In this document: positions 35,893 through 44,277 of the stretch, in pieces
Layout: each line of letters begins with the position of its first letter
Numbering within the stretch: position 1 is the first letter of the stretch
Source of the DNA: Symmachiella dynata
GTDB taxonomy: Bacteria; Planctomycetota; Planctomycetia; Planctomycetales; Planctomycetaceae
Direction of reading: 5' to 3'
Length of the DNA: 64,000 nt
Assembly (NCBI RefSeq): GCF_007747995.1
Contig: NZ_CP036276.1
Span: 186,001-250,000 of the forward strand
Program-made: the position numbers and the translations under genes
The notes under the pieces: generated by a model
What the model saw: only the letters and a program-made list of their open reading frames with translations
What the model was told of the DNA's origin: nothing
Databases searched by the model: none

Positions 35893-36579
35893 ATGGACGG
35901 ATCAGGTTTGGCAGATCAAGTTGAGCGGACTGCAGTGTCACCTAGTGATTCCACGGCGGGGGCGAATCACACGCGCGAGGTTGATCCGCTGACCGTGACG
36001 CGGAGGCTTCAACGTGAGGGACGTTGGAAGGACATCGAGCCCGAACGGGACGAGATGATGAAACTGGCCAGAAATCGGTTCAAGGACAAAACGCAAAGAC
36101 AGCAATGGGTTTACGGCGAACTCCACCGTATGTACCCACCGATCCAAAATGGGAAGATTTCTCATTTTACTCCGGTAGTAGATGGCGGCCAAAATGGGAA
36201 GATTTCCCATTCTGATGCTGGCCAGATCCAAGGACTGTCGTCCATTCCAGACGCGTGGCCGGAGCTGCCTGCCAACGCTTCGCTTGCTGCTGAAGTGGCA
36301 TGGGTGCAGGCGAATAGGCTGCGGATCGTGGAGGAGCGATCATCGGGTGCGACCCTGGTTCATCTGGCCCGGGCTTTGTCTCCTGCCCCCTCGTGGGCTG
36401 CACTCGGTTGGTTGGAGACCAGCATCCGCTCGTATGCCAAGTACGTGGACGTGGCAGCTAAGGCCACCGCTTCGGGTGATGATGAAGGCAGTGTGTTGAG
36501 GCGTGAGCGTTTGGCTATTGAAGAGGTTGAAACGCTGTTGGATGAGATGCGTGAGGCTGCGGGCGACGCGGCATCCTAG
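35893..36579 (+). CDS. Hypothetical island protein, shares an N-terminal motif with 49350-49952
   Basis: The ATG at 35893 follows AGGGGTAAG. The 228-residue hydrophilic product is of no known family. Residues 31-85 ('LTVTRRLQREGRWKDIEP' ... 'ELHRMYPPI') match the start of the protein at 49350 ('LTKRLMREKRWQEAVD' ... 'ELEKEFPPL'), so the two share a domain. The middle contains 'QNGKISHFTPVVDGG' followed by 'QNGKISHSD'. These repeats are encoded by two copies of a 23-bp palindrome and look like an insertion into the coding region. The C-terminal 90 residues are helical. The function is unknown. Confidence 0.65.
   Translation: MDGSGLADQVERTAVSPSDSTAGANHTREVDPLTVTRRLQREGRWKDIEPERDEMMKLARNRFKDKTQRQQWVYGELHRMYPPIQNGKISHFTPVVDGGQNGKISHSDAGQIQGLSSIPDAWPELPANASLAAEVAWVQANRLRIVEERSSGATLVHLARALSPAPSWAALGWLETSIRSYAKYVDVAAKATASGDDEGSVLRRERLAIEEVETLLDEMREAAGDAAS
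36146..36168. repeat. 23-bp palindromic element, copy 1
   Basis: Near-palindrome AAAATGGGAAGATTTC continuing to TCATTTT. It lies inside a coding region and reads 'NGKISHF' in frame. A second copy starts 45 bases downstream and a third lies at 44654. Confidence 0.75.
36191..36213. repeat. 23-bp palindromic element, copy 2
   Basis: Same element as copy 1 with a few changes in the right arm (CCCATTCT instead of CTCATTTT). It lies in the same reading frame of the 35893 gene, again encoding NGKISH. Confidence 0.75.
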
Positions 36580-36960
36580 CCACGCTGCGGGCCAAACCCG
36601 ATCCCGCCGGAAACGTAACCAGACCGGTGCCCCCTCGACTAGGTTCCCTACGTATGTCCATTCCTAACCTATCAGTAAAATCAGCGTCAAGATAGGCAAG
36701 GAGCCACGATGAGGACTGCACGGTCGCTAGGGGACGCGCTGCGGGAACGCGGACGGAATGCCTGGCCCAGATATTCAGCCGATACGTTCCTGACGGTCGG
36801 GAGGTGCAGCGGTGTGTCGGATCGATGAAGCGTACTGCCAATAGCTTGCCCAAAACGCGCCGTGACAGCATACTTTAACACTGCCGCCAGCTGACTAGGG
36901 ATCAGGCGAGAAGCGTAAACGCTAGCGATGGTCAACCGGCCGGAGGACTAGGAGCAAACC
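36580..36960 (+). other. Intergenic region in the island
   Basis: About 380 bases with only domainless open frames on either strand. I see no RNA structure or remnant I can name. Confidence 0.4.
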
Positions 36961-37347
36961 ATGCATGAACTCGGAACTTTTGAGCTGACCTACCCTTGCT
37001 GGGCACTTGTTCACAAGGACTCGATCGTTAGCGATGAGGCTGGCAGGCCGACAGGTGTCACGTCGCCGATCAAGTTGCTAGTGTTCGACGACTCGTCCGG
37101 CGGCTCGATGTTCCCCCTGTTTACCGATAGCGATCTGGCGGCGCGGTTTAAGAAAGCCTCGAGCGGGCTGGACGACTTCGTGATCTTAGCGGTCAAAGAT
37201 GCCACGATGATGGCCGATGGCCTCCGAATGGTGCGAGGCACCGCTGACACGGTGACACTCGACAAGCCGGAGGTGAAAGGCAAGCCTTACGCGATCTGGC
37301 CGCTTGAATACGCTATCCGGCGAGTCGAGGCCGGAGATCCACTTTGA
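36961..37347 (+). CDS. Hypothetical protein, weakly SseB-like
   Basis: AGGAG lies 8 bases before the ATG. The 128-residue product contains 'SPIKLLVFDDSSGGSMFPLFTDSDLAARF', a pattern that loosely recalls the SseB N-terminal fold (strand, 'FTD', helix). The similarity is weak and no function is assigned. It is followed 28 bases later by the phosphoribosyltransferase-like gene, and the two probably form an operon. Confidence 0.6.
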   Translation: MHELGTFELTYPCWALVHKDSIVSDEAGRPTGVTSPIKLLVFDDSSGGSMFPLFTDSDLAARFKKASSGLDDFVILAVKDATMMADGLRMVRGTADTVTLDKPEVKGKPYAIWPLEYAIRRVEAGDPL

Positions 37348-37375
37348 GCCGTTGGTAAACCTCTGGATACGAACC

Positions 37376-37933
37376 ATGAAAAAGGTAACGATAAACACGC
37401 CCGGCGGCCATGAAGTAACCCTTGCATACTTCACGAAACCGCCGCAGGCAAAGCGGACGTCCCTCTGGTGGCTTCAGCTGAAAAAGATGGGGATAAAGCC
37501 CAACTCTGTCGCTGAGGCCTACGCGAGGGATCTGCCGAAGCTGGTGAAGCAGTTCGCTGAACAGTTTCTCGCGGATGTCGACGTCGCCCTTGGGCTTGTG
37601 GTGGTGCCAGCATCCGCATCGCGGCAGTTTGAGCCCTACCTTGACGCCCTGGTCGAAGCGAACGCTGACATTCCCGTGCTCGACGGAGCCTTCACGAAAC
37701 CGGAGGGGTTCCGGGCCGGAGACAAAGGCCGCACCTACGAGCAGGTGCTGGCGAGCACGGTGTTCGACGCGGCCAAGCTGCCCGAAGGGGCTACAGCCGT
37801 GACGAGCATATGGATTATCGACGATATCTACAACACCGGGAACACGGTAGGAGCAATGACGACTCGGCTCAAGGAACACCTCCTTGCCCTCAGAGAGATC
37901 GTGGTCGTTTGCCCGCTGTACGTCCCGTTGTGA
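37376..37933 (+). CDS. Phosphoribosyltransferase-like protein
   Basis: The ATG at 37376 gives a 185-residue product; an upstream in-frame start at 37304 would overlap the preceding gene. Residues 144-165 read 'IWIIDDIYNTGNTVGAM', which matches the type I PRTase PRPP-binding loop (hydrophobic strand, D-D, then T-G-x-T). Upstream, 'ALGLVVVPAS' fits the preceding strand of a ComF-like fold. Such domains bind PRPP or act in nucleotide salvage; stand-alone ones of this type also occur as regulators. The true substrate is unknown. Confidence 0.65.
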   Translation: MKKVTINTPGGHEVTLAYFTKPPQAKRTSLWWLQLKKMGIKPNSVAEAYARDLPKLVKQFAEQFLADVDVALGLVVVPASASRQFEPYLDALVEANADIPVLDGAFTKPEGFRAGDKGRTYEQVLASTVFDAAKLPEGATAVTSIWIIDDIYNTGNTVGAMTTRLKEHLLALREIVVVCPLYVPL

Positions 37934-38641
37934 GAGGGGTTGGCAGTTGGGTGCGTCGGTCACATCGCCCTGGAGCATTTTCCCGCCACCCGCGAATTAG
38001 CTCATGTGTGTCGGTCCGGAGCACTGTGGGGACGCGTAGTTGGGCGCAAAGGACACGCCCTCATTAGTCGCGATGTCATTGACAATATCTGGAGCAGATA
38101 TCGTCAACTCGACGACTCGTTTTAATTAGACGTAGCGTCGTACTTAGTCAGGAATTCAATGTCGCCGGGCTGTCAGGCCGATCCGGTCCTCCGCTGTATA
38201 GATCTGAAGTGCAAGAAAGCCCCGTGGGACCTGCTTGCCGTTTCGAATCAGCCCGACCACCACGGCACCGACGACGGGCCGGCTTCCGAGGGGTACGCAG
38301 TGGGGATGCTCGGGAAGAACAGGCAGGTCGGCACTCAACCGACTCTAGAACTCGTGGAGATCACAGATGTTTCAAACAAGTTCGGGACACTCCTAAATCG
38401 TTTCGAGGAGACGTAGCGAAGACTAAATCCAACATTGACTTTTCAAGAGCTTACCGTCATAAAGCCGTCTCCCACATCCGGCATTCCGAGGTGCGGAAAT
38501 TAGCTGTAAACAGTTCAAAGGCCATCCTCTCGTCCACATTTGGTGTCGATTACATCGCCCGGCGCATTTAGTGGTGCTGGTGCAAGCTCCTTGATGACGG
38601 TCTAACTATCAGTAAACTCAAGTGTTTGATAAAGTTTGGAG
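37934..38641 (+). other. Low-coding stretch before the methyltransferase operon
   Basis: About 700 bases. Short frames at 37940-38125, 38159-38416 and 38209-38571 have no good ribosome site and no domain I recognise. The region is probably decayed sequence plus the promoter of the 38.9-44 kb operon. Confidence 0.4.
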
Positions 38642-38836
38642 ATGTATGTCACCTCCCTGCACCTCGTATTAGATGAGCGTTTCTCAGTGAAAAAGCTCAG
38701 TGAATACGTCAAGACTGCAAAGGCTGACGAAATCCTCTCTGTATCCCCCATTACCCTTCGGACTTGGGCAGGGATGAGGGGGAATTCCAACGCAACGAAA
38801 CTTTGCAAATGGTTACCGACTTATCAAGAGGACTGA
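38642..38836 (+). pseudogene. Possible fragment of a MerR/excisionase-type HTH protein
   Basis: The 64-codon frame contains 'YVKTAKADEILSVSPITLRTWAGMRGNS', which resembles the helix-turn-helix of excisionase/MerR-like proteins ('TAKAAEILGVSPxTLRxW'). After 'WAGMRG' the usual 'wing' sequence is lost. The gene lies 80 bases before the methyltransferase start. It may be a decayed regulator or an N-terminal DNA-binding segment severed from the methyltransferase. The similarity is from memory of the motif only. Confidence 0.35.
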
Positions 38837-38916
38837 TTTGGAAGCGTAATTGAAGAAAGTTGCCAAGCCGATCCGATGCAAGAGGCACGGCAAATGATTC
38901 CGTCCGGAGTAGAAGA

Positions 38917-40227
38917 TTGAAAAAGTTTGCCCCGTATGTGCTGAAGCTCGCAAACCTCGTTGAACAATCGTCTGATCGAAGACGGTCGTATCATCAGAAG
39001 TCCATTGCACCTGCATTGGACGGCGAGCCTTCTCGCGTACTCCGAGATTTGGTTGACCTTGAGACACGCAGAGAGCATGGTGCTTTCTTTTCTGGTTCGG
39101 AACTTGGCAAGTCTTTGAGGAAAAGATGGGCGCAGCAGATTTCGCCACATTCCGTCATCTGCGACCCTGCATGTGGCAGTGGTGATCTGCTCCTCGCGAT
39201 CACTACTCTACTTCCAATTAAAGAAGGGCTAAGGGAGACGCTTGACGCTTGGGGAACCAATCTGTACGGAGTCGATATTCACAAGGAGTTTGTCGATTCC
39301 ACGAAGTACAGACTTGCGCTGCAGGCAATCGCATTAGGAGCAACACGAGAAAGAATCAACCGTGATGATGTTCTGAAATATTTTCCAGGTGTTCGGCTGG
39401 GCAATGGTCTCGAAGCTTCCGAAGAACTCGCGAAAGCCACACATGTTGTCACCAATCCTCCCTTCTCTCCAACTCAGGCGACTAAAGACTGCACGTGGAC
39501 GCGTGGCCTTGTCAATTCAGCAGCTCTTTTCATGGAGTCAATCTCCAAGCACGCGACATCAGGCGCACGGATCTGGGCTATTCTTCCAGACGTCCTTCGA
39601 AGCGGGACTCGCTACGACAAGTGGCGAAAACTGATCGCCTCACGACTCCGAGATATCCGAGTTACACCGATTGGACAGTTTTCGCGCCATGCTGACGTTG
39701 ACGTATTCGTAGTTGAAGGGATCGTTCGTGCTCGCTCCAATCGGAATGTTGGTGAATGCAGCTCCTTTCTGGTCGAAAAACCTCAGGATGCGTCGCAGAT
39801 TTTGGGAGAACTATTCACTGTTAATGTCGGCTCAGTTGTACCACATCGCCATCCAGATGAAGGAGAGCAAGCTCCATATCTCACACCACACAACTGCCCA
39901 GCTTGGAAGCAAGTGACCACCATCGATGATTTTCGTGGGTTTCGTGGAAGGTTATTCAAGCCACCACTTGTCGTGCTTCGTCGTACGTCGCGTTCCGACG
40001 ACTCCTACCGGGCAATCGGAACACTGGTCACGGGGAAGCGAGCTGTTGCGATCGAAAACCATTTGTTGGTGCTGACTCCCAACTCACGCATGATCGCAGA
40101 TTGCAAAAGACTACTACAGGTTCTGAAGTCACAAGCCACGAACGATTGGCTGAATCGGAGGATCTGTTGCCGTCATCTAACCGTCTCAGCGGTTAAGTCA
40201 ATCCCTTGGAACCTGGAAACGAAATGA
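38917..40227 (+). CDS. N6-adenine DNA methyltransferase
   Basis: I place the start at the TTG at 38917 because GGAG lies 7 bases upstream; an upstream TTG at 38860 is in frame but has a weaker site. The 436-residue product has the AdoMet motif I 'CDPACGSGDLL' (about 82-92) and the catalytic NPPF (about 180-183), which mark N6-adenine methylation of DNA. 'HGAFFSGSELGKSLRKRW' before motif I is typical of type I/IIG methylases. The C-terminal 150 residues probably recognise the target sequence. No specificity or restriction subunit follows. Instead the gene is coupled by an ATGA overlap to a GHKL ATPase gene, so methylation may mark self DNA for a non-classical system. Confidence 0.88.
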   Translation: MKKFAPYVLKLANLVEQSSDRRRSYHQKSIAPALDGEPSRVLRDLVDLETRREHGAFFSGSELGKSLRKRWAQQISPHSVICDPACGSGDLLLAITTLLPIKEGLRETLDAWGTNLYGVDIHKEFVDSTKYRLALQAIALGATRERINRDDVLKYFPGVRLGNGLEASEELAKATHVVTNPPFSPTQATKDCTWTRGLVNSAALFMESISKHATSGARIWAILPDVLRSGTRYDKWRKLIASRLRDIRVTPIGQFSRHADVDVFVVEGIVRARSNRNVGECSSFLVEKPQDASQILGELFTVNVGSVVPHRHPDEGEQAPYLTPHNCPAWKQVTTIDDFRGFRGRLFKPPLVVLRRTSRSDDSYRAIGTLVTGKRAVAIENHLLVLTPNSRMIADCKRLLQVLKSQATNDWLNRRICCRHLTVSAVKSIPWNLETK

Positions 40228-42290
40228 CCATTGCACGGATTCGATTTGCGCCAGACATTCTCCGACGATTGGGAGAGGAATTAAATCCTCACCCCGCCGT
40301 TGGAATCATTGAACTCGTGAAGAATGCGTATGACGCAGATGCTCGTAAGTGCACTGTCACCTTAACCGACGTGGACGACGCAGGAGGCCAAGTCGAAATA
40401 TCGGACAATGGTGATGGCATGACGGTTGAGCAGATCAAGCACGGATGGCTTGTACTCGGTCATTCGCAGAAGGAGAAAAACCACCGAACACGGCTTGGCC
40501 GCATTCCTGCTGGTAGTAAGGGGCTTGGCCGACTTGCCGCGCTGCGACTTGGACGGTTTGCTCACTTGGAAACGCGCCCACGATCTCGCCGTGACGCTGC
40601 CTACGAACTATTGATTGATTGGAAGCTCTTTGATACCGCTTCGCTGATTGATGATGTGGACTTAGCAATTGATGTTCGCGCTCGCAAAAAAGGCACGTCT
40701 AGCGGTACAACTATCCGCCTCGACAAACAGCGTGACAGAATTGGAAGGCTGGAAGTCAAACGCCTTGCGCGGGCTATGCTGCTATTGGCGGACCCTTTTG
40801 GGGAAAACACCGAAGGCTTTCAGCCAAAACTCGTAGCGCCCGAGTTTTCAGACCTAGAAGCATTGGTTAAGCGACGTTATTTCGATCATGCGTCCTATCA
40901 TCTCGTAGCTAGGTTGAACAAGAAGGGATTGGCGACCGCGCAGCTCCATGATGCACGCGGAGAAATCCTTTTCTCGTCGAAGCACACCGACTTGTTTCCG
41001 AAAAATGACGAACAGACGCTCGAGTGCCCTCCTGTCGAATTCGAGTTATGGACGTTCTTGCTCAACGGTGTGACATTTGCCCCGCTTCCAGTAACGATCC
41101 AGGAAGTAAAAGCGTGGCTTGCTGAATTTGGTGGCGTTCACATATACCAGAACGGTTTGAGGGTCGCTCCCTATGGTGACGCAGGTCATGACTGGCTCTC
41201 GTTGAACGTGGCGAGAGCACGAAGTCCTGAAGAACGCCCTTCAACCAACAACTCGATCGGCAGAGTTCGACTTGAGGACTCTGAGGAGATCTTGGTCCAG
41301 AAGACGGACCGGTCTGGTTTCATTGAAAGCCATGCATTTCACGAAATACGGCGATTTGCCCAGGCTGCTCTAGACTGGATGGCGGATCGCCGTATGGAAC
41401 TCGCGGAAAAGAGGCGAGCAAAAGCAAGAACCAGTGCGCCAAAACGTACAAGCAAGACTAAGAAACGACTTGATGAGACGATCGAGGCAGCTCCACCCAA
41501 ACTCCGAGAACAACTTCGTGAAGCCGCGGACCGCCATGACAAGTCTCGGGACAAAGAGGTGGAAGGACTGAAGAAAGAAGTCCAGTTGTATCGAACGTTG
41601 AGCACCGCGGGAATTACTGCTGCAACCTTCGCCCACGAGTCAACAGGAAACCCCCTCAAGGTTATTAGAGCATCAATCGGGACGATCGAAAGACGAGCGA
41701 AAGAACTATTCGGCAAAGATTACAAAAAGAAGCTGGATTCAGCGGTTGAACGCGTGAAGTCATCCGTAGAATCCTTGGGCGTGCTCGACACTGTGACGCT
41801 AAGCCTCCTTAGTCATGAGAAGCGAAGATTAGCAAAGGTTGATGTCCACCAGGTTATCAACGGAGTCCTTCAAATGTTTCACCCTTTTCTTGCAGTGCGA
41901 CAGGTCATCGTCGACTTGGACCTGACCGAGGGTTCGCCCTGGCTCCACGGTAGTGAGGCTGCGATTGAATCCATCATAACGAACCTCGTCAACAATAGCC
42001 TCGTAGCACTTGAAGAAAAGGCTCCCACTGACCGCAAGATTCGAGTCAGCACAACCGTGAATGAGGATGTCTTGCGGCTAGTGGTAATCGACAGCGGCGA
42101 TGGGATCAAAGATATTCGTGCCTCTGACATTTGGTTGCCGGGGAAGTCGACTCGAAAGAACGGTACAGGACTCGGACTTACAATTGTCAAAGACACCGTA
42201 CTCGACCTAGGCGGAAACGTTGGCGTGTTGGAGTTAAGTCCACTGGGTGGAGCTGAGATTTTTGTGGAACTTCCGATCGTGGGGGCCTGA
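40224..42290 (+). CDS. Dual-GHKL protein: MORC/Hsp90-like ATPase plus histidine-kinase-like module
   Basis: The start at 40224 overlaps the methyltransferase stop (ATGA). The 688-residue soluble protein has two GHKL ATP-binding domains. The first (about 1-330) is Hsp90/MutL/MORC-like: N box 'ELVKNAYDAD' (Glu30, Asn34, Asp37), 'DNGDGM' (61-66) and the lid 'GSKGLGR' (97-103). A Lys/Arg/Glu-rich coiled coil (about 390-460) follows. The second half resembles a sensor kinase: an H-box-like 'FAHESTGNPL' with His near 471, then N box 'NLVNNSL' (about 588-594), 'DSGDGI' and 'GTGLGLTIV' (about 647-655). There are no membrane segments or sensor domain, so the N-terminal ATPase is probably the sensor. 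The adjacent receiver gene suggests phosphotransfer. Confidence 0.88.
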   Translation: MTIARIRFAPDILRRLGEELNPHPAVGIIELVKNAYDADARKCTVTLTDVDDAGGQVEISDNGDGMTVEQIKHGWLVLGHSQKEKNHRTRLGRIPAGSKGLGRLAALRLGRFAHLETRPRSRRDAAYELLIDWKLFDTASLIDDVDLAIDVRARKKGTSSGTTIRLDKQRDRIGRLEVKRLARAMLLLADPFGENTEGFQPKLVAPEFSDLEALVKRRYFDHASYHLVARLNKKGLATAQLHDARGEILFSSKHTDLFPKNDEQTLECPPVEFELWTFLLNGVTFAPLPVTIQEVKAWLAEFGGVHIYQNGLRVAPYGDAGHDWLSLNVARARSPEERPSTNNSIGRVRLEDSEEILVQKTDRSGFIESHAFHEIRRFAQAALDWMADRRMELAEKRRAKARTSAPKRTSKTKKRLDETIEAAPPKLREQLREAADRHDKSRDKEVEGLKKEVQLYRTLSTAGITAATFAHESTGNPLKVIRASIGTIERRAKELFGKDYKKKLDSAVERVKSSVESLGVLDTVTLSLLSHEKRRLAKVDVHQVINGVLQMFHPFLAVRQVIVDLDLTEGSPWLHGSEAAIESIITNLVNNSLVALEEKAPTDRKIRVSTTVNEDVLRLVVIDSGDGIKDIRASDIWLPGKSTRKNGTGLGLTIVKDTVLDLGGNVGVLELSPLGGAEIFVELPIVGA

Positions 42291-42292
42291 AG

Positions 42293-42955
42293 ATGCCAAT
42301 GATTATTGATGGCGAAACGCTTTGCAAGATTGCCGTCGTTGATGACGACGAGAATGTGAGAGCGAGTTATGCTGAAGCCCTGGAGGATCTGAGCGTTGAA
42401 CCTGTTGAAATCTTTGGATTGGAAGGCGACGCTCCGACCGCTTGGGATTCATCAATCAAGGGTTGCGATGCAGTTTTGACAGACTTGGTTCTAAAGAGAA
42501 GTGGATATGCTTCTTTCAACGGTGGGACACTTGCAGTTGAATGCAAACGGAGAAGGATTCCGGCGATTCTGTGTACTTCGTACACTGATGTGAGTCATGA
42601 ACTCCTTCGCTACGAGCGTCGCCATGTTGCTGCGATCTTGTGTCAAGCGCAGTTTGACCTCGATCCAATTCGAGAAGGATTGCGGCGTTCAATCGGCGAA
42701 CTTGAAGGACGATTCATTCCCGAACGTCGCCCTTGGAGAACTCAGGTTGAGATTGTCGATGTGCCTTCAGGTGCTGACTACGTGTGGGTCATCGTCATGG
42801 GGCGCAGCCCCAGCGAGAAGGTTAAGGTATATACGAGCGAATTGCCTGCGAAAGAAGGAAGCACTGTCCATCCAGGAATGATCCTCCATGCGATGGTTAA
42901 CACCGGCGCTAAGTTTGCGCAGGACCTCTACTTTGACGAGTGGGAAACTGAGTAG
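42293..42955 (+). CDS. Receiver-domain protein with an unknown C-terminal domain
   Basis: The ATG is 2 bases after the ATPase stop; a second ATG 6 bases later is possible. The 220-residue product has an N-terminal receiver domain: the acidic pair in 'AVVDDDENV' (Asp17-Asp18), the phospho-acceptor Asp64 in 'VLTDLVLK', and Thr95 in 'ILCTSYTD'. The conserved Lys of the fifth strand appears missing ('AAILCQAQFD'), so the phosphoryl switch may be atypical. Residues 145-220 form a small beta-rich domain ('TQVEIVDVPSGADYVWVIV') and not a DNA-binding domain. The protein probably relays a signal from the GHKL kinase to a partner, perhaps the downstream hydrolase, rather than to promoters. Confidence 0.8.
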   Translation: MPMIIDGETLCKIAVVDDDENVRASYAEALEDLSVEPVEIFGLEGDAPTAWDSSIKGCDAVLTDLVLKRSGYASFNGGTLAVECKRRRIPAILCTSYTDVSHELLRYERRHVAAILCQAQFDLDPIREGLRRSIGELEGRFIPERRPWRTQVEIVDVPSGADYVWVIVMGRSPSEKVKVYTSELPAKEGSTVHPGMILHAMVNTGAKFAQDLYFDEWETE

Positions 42956-42967
42956 GAGGGGCCTTTC

Positions 42968-43966
42968 ATGGGTTTTTTTCCCGGTAACTATGTGGCGATA
43001 TTGGATGTCGGTCACGGCAACTGCTGTGTGATCAGCGATAATGGAGTCACGAGTGTCATCGATACAGGTCTTGGGACCTCGCTTCTCGAATTCTTGAGTG
43101 AACGCGGAATAACCACTCTTGATATGGTCTTACTTTCACACGCCGATCAGGACCACATATCAGGACTGATCCACTTGTTGGCGTCGACTGAGTTCTCCAT
43201 TGGATGTGTTCGTCTGAACACGGATTCTGCCAAGGGCACAAAGCTCTGGAAGAACCTCGTCTACGAATTAGAAACTCAAGAGTCCAAGGGCAAACTCAAT
43301 TGGGAAGTACAATTGACGGTTGATTCGGGTGAGGACCTTGCGGTCGGAAACGTGGGGCTTGAGGTTATAGCGCCTGGGAAGGCGTTGGCCGCTTTGGGGC
43401 CTGGCAATAAAACCAAGGATGAACGGAAGATTACGTCGAACTCGGTAAGTGCCGTCATTCTGCTTTCCAAGTCGGAAAAGCCGATTGCTGCTATACCAGG
43501 TGACTTAGACGAACTGGGACTTCAAGACTTGAAACGGCGACTAAATGGACAGAAGCGCATATCACCTGTTCTCGTCTATCCTCACCATGGTGCTTCAAGC
43601 GGTTCCAGTGGATCTGCCCAGTTTGCGATTGAAATCTGTGAACTCTTCAGCCCTAAGGTCGTGATATTCTCAATCGGGCGGGGTTTGCATGGCACGCCAC
43701 GTCCTGAGGTAGTTGACGCAATTCGCAGGAAAGCGGGTAGAGTAAAAATCGCATGCACTCAGTTGTCGGAACACTGCTCAGCAACCGTACCTGCACTCGA
43801 ACCAAGTCACCTCCTACCTGTGTATTCGGAAGGCCGGGGAGATCGCAAGTGCTGCGCCGGGACGATGGTGATTGATCTCGATGATGATGGAGAGCTTAGG
43901 CCCGCTGATGCAGACCACGGAGATTTCATCGACAAACATGCTGTAACCGCGCTCTGTCGGCTATAG
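42968..43966 (+). CDS. ComEC/Rec2-type metallo-beta-lactamase fold hydrolase
   Basis: GGAGGGG precedes the ATG at 42968. The 332-residue product is a soluble MBL-fold enzyme of the ComEC C-terminal type: 'ILDVGHGNCCVI', the metal site 'LLSHADQDHISG' (H-x-D-x-D-H), 'NSVSAVILL', 'IPGDLDE' and 'VYPHHGASSGSS'. ComEC-type MBL domains are DNA or nucleotide phosphodiesterases; free-standing ones are often effectors in mobile elements. All metal ligands appear intact. It is the last gene of the four-gene operon and the best candidate for its effector, which remains inference. Confidence 0.87.
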   Translation: MGFFPGNYVAILDVGHGNCCVISDNGVTSVIDTGLGTSLLEFLSERGITTLDMVLLSHADQDHISGLIHLLASTEFSIGCVRLNTDSAKGTKLWKNLVYELETQESKGKLNWEVQLTVDSGEDLAVGNVGLEVIAPGKALAALGPGNKTKDERKITSNSVSAVILLSKSEKPIAAIPGDLDELGLQDLKRRLNGQKRISPVLVYPHHGASSGSSGSAQFAIEICELFSPKVVIFSIGRGLHGTPRPEVVDAIRRKAGRVKIACTQLSEHCSATVPALEPSHLLPVYSEGRGDRKCCAGTMVIDLDDDGELRPADADHGDFIDKHAVTALCRL

Positions 43967-44277
43967 CGTCAAAGAACAAAAAACTGTTAGTTTTTACCGA
44001 GTCTGCTTGCCATAGATCTTGAGGGAGATCGGCTGTATTCCGATGGCGACTGCAAATCTGCTTTGGTCACATCTGCCGACCGAATCTGATTACAAGCAGT
44101 TTCAAAACCGTTTCAAGTAGTGAACAATTTTGGGATGCGCCTCAAAACGCTCGCTAGACGCCTTGACCATTGAACCTTTGGATTGGTCGAGATCCTTCTC
44201 CAGTGAACACTTAGTGGTTTTGCAACTTGTTGTGTCAACTTCGAGATCTCAACGCCAGTGCTGTTTGTCACCAATGA
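43967..44277 (+). other. Intergenic region after the four-gene operon
   Basis: About 310 bases with no gene. A weak AT-rich hairpin at its start may end the operon. Confidence 0.4.
43979..43995 (+). terminator. Weak AT-rich hairpin at the end of the MTase-GHKL-receiver-MBL operon
   Basis: AAAAACT (43979-43985) pairs with AGTTTTT (43989-43995) around a 3-base loop, ending in a run of five T. It lies 12 bases past the MBL stop codon. The stem is short and weak. Confidence 0.3.

Noticed and set aside
36515-36871. 118-residue minus-strand open frame
   Set aside because: Overlaps the end of the 35893 gene antisense, with no start context and no family signal.
38159-38416. 85-residue plus-strand open frame in the island
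   Set aside because: No ribosome-binding site and no recognisable domain; its region has competing open frames on both strands.
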